The notes under the pieces: model-generated
Told to the model about the DNA's origin: nothing
The model's database searches: none
The model's input: the letters and a program-made list of their open reading frames with translations, nothing else
Source of the DNA: Paragyromitra xinjiangensis
Taxonomy: Eukaryota; Ascomycota; Pezizomycetes; Pezizales; Discinaceae
Length of the DNA: 64,000 nucleotides
Direction: 5' to 3'
NCBI GenBank assembly: GCA_038503065.1
Contig: JBCAMK010000002.1
Location: 744,001 to 808,000, forward strand
In this document: positions 61,700-64,000 of the stretch, piece after piece
How the letters are laid out: every line of letters begins with the position of its first letter
How positions within the stretch are numbered: position 1 is the first letter of the stretch
Position numbers and translations under genes: made by a program

Positions 61700-62088
61700 A
61701 TCGTATCGTATCTTGGGTGCGGTTTTTGGGCCTGCAACTTAAGTGAATGTCATAAAATCTCCGTACGCGTGAATACTCTACCTGCCCCGCGTTTTGTCTA
61801 AGCCATGTGGAAATAAACGTTCTCCCAGGAGCTTGGCTTGTGGTTGAAATAGGATGGTTACTTTCCACCTCCAGCGGGGATTAATCCCAGCTAGCTGGTA
61901 GGTTAGATTATAGTTTAATTAATTATCGGAGAAAAAATAAGGTTCCGAAGAAGTGATGAGAGGGTATGTGGATATTTAGGAGCTTTTGGTGAGAATGAAG
62001 TTGTATAAAGTCTGGTCATCTGTAGTCTTTGAGCTTGGGTTTGATTTCAGTACGCACTAACAAACTTCCGTGCAGAGCATACCTCAAT

Positions 62089-64000
62089 ATGAAGTATCAA
62101 ACAATTTCTGTGGTACTAGCTGCCGTGGTGTCGCCTGTCCTTGCCCAAGTACCGCTTTATGGCCAATGTACGTTTTCTTTACTCATGAATATTTTGTGGC
62201 CTGAATCTAATTTCTCGTATTTAGGTGGAGGAGTTACTTACACAGGACCGACTAATTGTGCTAGTGGCTCCTACTGTATCAGTTACAGTGACTGTAAGTA
62301 TTTTGGCACATGTCGCCCCATCCGAAGAGGTTCTTACATGAATTTAGATTACTCTCAGTGCATCCCTGGGACTGGACCAGTTACATCTAGCCCTCCAGTG
62401 ACCTCTTCACGCCCCTCGTCAACTACTTCGGTCACGAGACCAAGCACCACTATTGTTTCGCCGCCTGCGGGCTCTGCTAGTGGCGTTGTCTCTAGGTCTG
62501 GAACCGATTTCTGGTTAAACGGAAAGAAGTTCTGTTTTGTTGGCTGTTCGAAACCTAAACTAGGCCAGTAGGAAAACGTGAGCTAATGTTTGCGATAGCA
62601 AATGCATACTGGCTGCCCATGCTCGAGAGGACTGCCGATGTCGATAAAGCTCTTGACGACTTCCAGAGGTCCGGTATGGAGGTTCTCCGTATTTGGGGCT
62701 TTGCAGATCTTACAGGGAATCCGGGCTCTCAAACTGCATTCCAGGTAAGTTATTATTACTACAGTGCTTGTGTGGAGTGTTTAGATTAGATTATGAGCTC
62801 ACAAAACTAGGTTTGGAGCGGCAGCACTCCTACCATCAATACTGGATCGAATGGTCTTCAAAGACTTGACTACATTGTTGCAGCTGCAAGGGCTAGGAAC
62901 ATCCGCCTTGTCATTCCTTTTGTCAACAATTGGTATAGTTAACAGAGTTTTTTTTTGATTGAATGGGTGGGAAGTGAGCGGCTGACCGTATTTTTAGGCA
63001 AGACTACGGTGGTATGGATAGATATGTTCAGTCGATGGTTCCTGGAGGGTTGCATGACGCATTCTACACTAATACAAACATTAAAAATGCCTACAAGAAC
63101 TATGTTAGGGCAGTTGTCACAAGATATAGCTCGAGCGAACCAGCGATCTTTGCATGGCAGTTGGCGAATGAGGTATTTTACCCCGTTCTATTTCCAACCT
63201 TCTCTTAACTGACAACACCAAAAGCCCCGCTGCAAAGGTACTCTAGGGGCTAGCTCGTCCTGCAACGCCGCTACCTTGACATCTTGGGTAAACGAGATGT
63301 CGACATACATTAAGTCACTAGACTCAACGCATTTGGTGTCTGTTGGTGATGAAGGTTTCTTCAACCGAGCAGGAAATTCCGAGTGGGAGTATGGTGGTGG
63401 GGAAGGAGTAAGATGATCAAGCTAAAAACTTACGACAGATAATAGGTGAAGTTGTGGCTAACTTAGGGTTTTTAGGTCGACAACGAAGCATACCTTCGGC
63501 TACCTAATATCGACTACGGGGTTTTCCACCTATACGTAAGCTCATGGGGGAAGACGTATGCTTGGGGCGATCAGTGGATTAAGGACCATGCTGCAGTTGC
63601 GGCGTCGATAGGCAGTACGTTTTGTTTGGCCCTTGGGTTCTTCCTTGTATTTCTAGAAGGTTTAAGTCATCCACTAACTCCATCGAAATCTAGAGCCTAT
63701 GGTCTTTGAAGAATATGGTGTCCCTCGCGCAAGTGGCCAGCGACTCAGCGTCATACGCAATTGGCACAACATCGTTCTTGCGAATACTATTACTGGAGAT
63801 ATGTAGTATGTATCCTTCTTACGCGGTATTTCTGCACGGTGGATGATAACAGTCTGTAGCTGGCAATTCGGAACCGTTTTACCAGGTGCTGGAAGGACCC
63901 ATGATGATACTAATACTATCTTTACGGACGACGCCGAATACAACGAACTGGTCTTGCAGTATGTTCCACGCATGAAAGCCAAATGTCTATAGAATTAGGT
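62089..64000 (+). CDS. Secreted CBM1-GH5 endo-beta-1,4-mannanase (3' end beyond window)
   Basis: Ten exons are visible: 62089-62167, 62225-62293, 62348-62545, 62599-62744, 62811-62932, 62998-63172, 63225-63407, 63476-63614, 63694-63805, 63860-63958. The last ends at a gtatgt donor, so the gene continues past 64000. A 19-residue signal peptide (ending VLA) precedes a CBM1 with its four cysteines (YGQCGG, TNC, SYC, SQC). A Ser/Thr/Pro linker follows, then the GH5_7-like catalytic domain. [23 protein letters not shown] (acid/base Glu263) and VFEEYG (nucleophile Glu in this motif) are present. Such enzymes cleave beta-mannan/galactomannan in plant cell walls. The CBM1 lacks the usual first Trp (GVTYTGP), which may weaken cellulose binding. 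The exon 3 donor gttcga is weak but restores FVGSNAYW. Confidence 0.9.

Overview
The window looks like nuclear DNA of a filamentous ascomycete (Pezizomycotina). The evidence is many short GT-AG introns (about 45-80 nt), a single tRNA gene with a small anticodon-loop intron, and typical fungal families: a TOK-type potassium channel, PalI/Rim9, a Zn(II)2Cys6 regulator, an OPT transporter, a P450, an AA11 chitin monooxygenase, and a GH5 mannanase with CBM1. Several genes are intron-rich (mannanase at least 9, SCO1 6, P450 6). That suggests a Leotiomycetes- or Pezizomycetes-like genome, but I cannot fix the class. All exon boundaries were derived by hand from splice signals, phase and family likeness. 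Most models close exactly on a multiple of three.

Layout. 1-13.7 kb: RidA-like protein, TOK-type K+ channel, single-pass Ser/Thr-rich membrane protein, fungal amidoligase-fold protein, mitochondrial ABC1/ADCK-type atypical kinase. 13.7-27.5 kb: OPT transporter, SCO1 copper chaperone, and an unrecognised 323-aa protein, all on the minus strand. 27.5-38.1 kb: gene-poor DNA with an AA11 LPMO and a cytochrome P450. 38.1-45.8 kb: a 1.2 kb block of interleaved inverted repeats, then a large Zn2Cys6 regulator whose DNA-binding domain is split by a 14-nt microexon. 45.8-57 kb: gene-poor DNA, a tRNA (probably Tyr), PalI/Rim9, and an acidic Lys/Glu-rich protein. 57-64 kb: mostly non-coding, one tentative small gene, and a CBM1-GH5 mannanase cut by the window edge.

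The genes do not form one pathway. SCO1 and the ABC1 kinase are mitochondrial. The LPMO and mannanase are secreted polysaccharide-active enzymes, and the OPT transporter may import peptides. PalI belongs to ambient-pH sensing. The long gaps hold decayed small mobile elements: two solo LTRs of one family with 5-bp target duplications, several TA-flanked MITE-like foldbacks with TACCGTA-like ends (one inside a SCO1 intron), a ~590-bp foldback element, and the 40-41 kb inverted-repeat cluster. I found no CRISPR, no rRNA and no clear biosynthetic cluster. The most unusual items are the inverted-repeat cluster, the TA/TACCGTA element family, the amidoligase-like gene with a displaced C-terminal frame, and the microexon.
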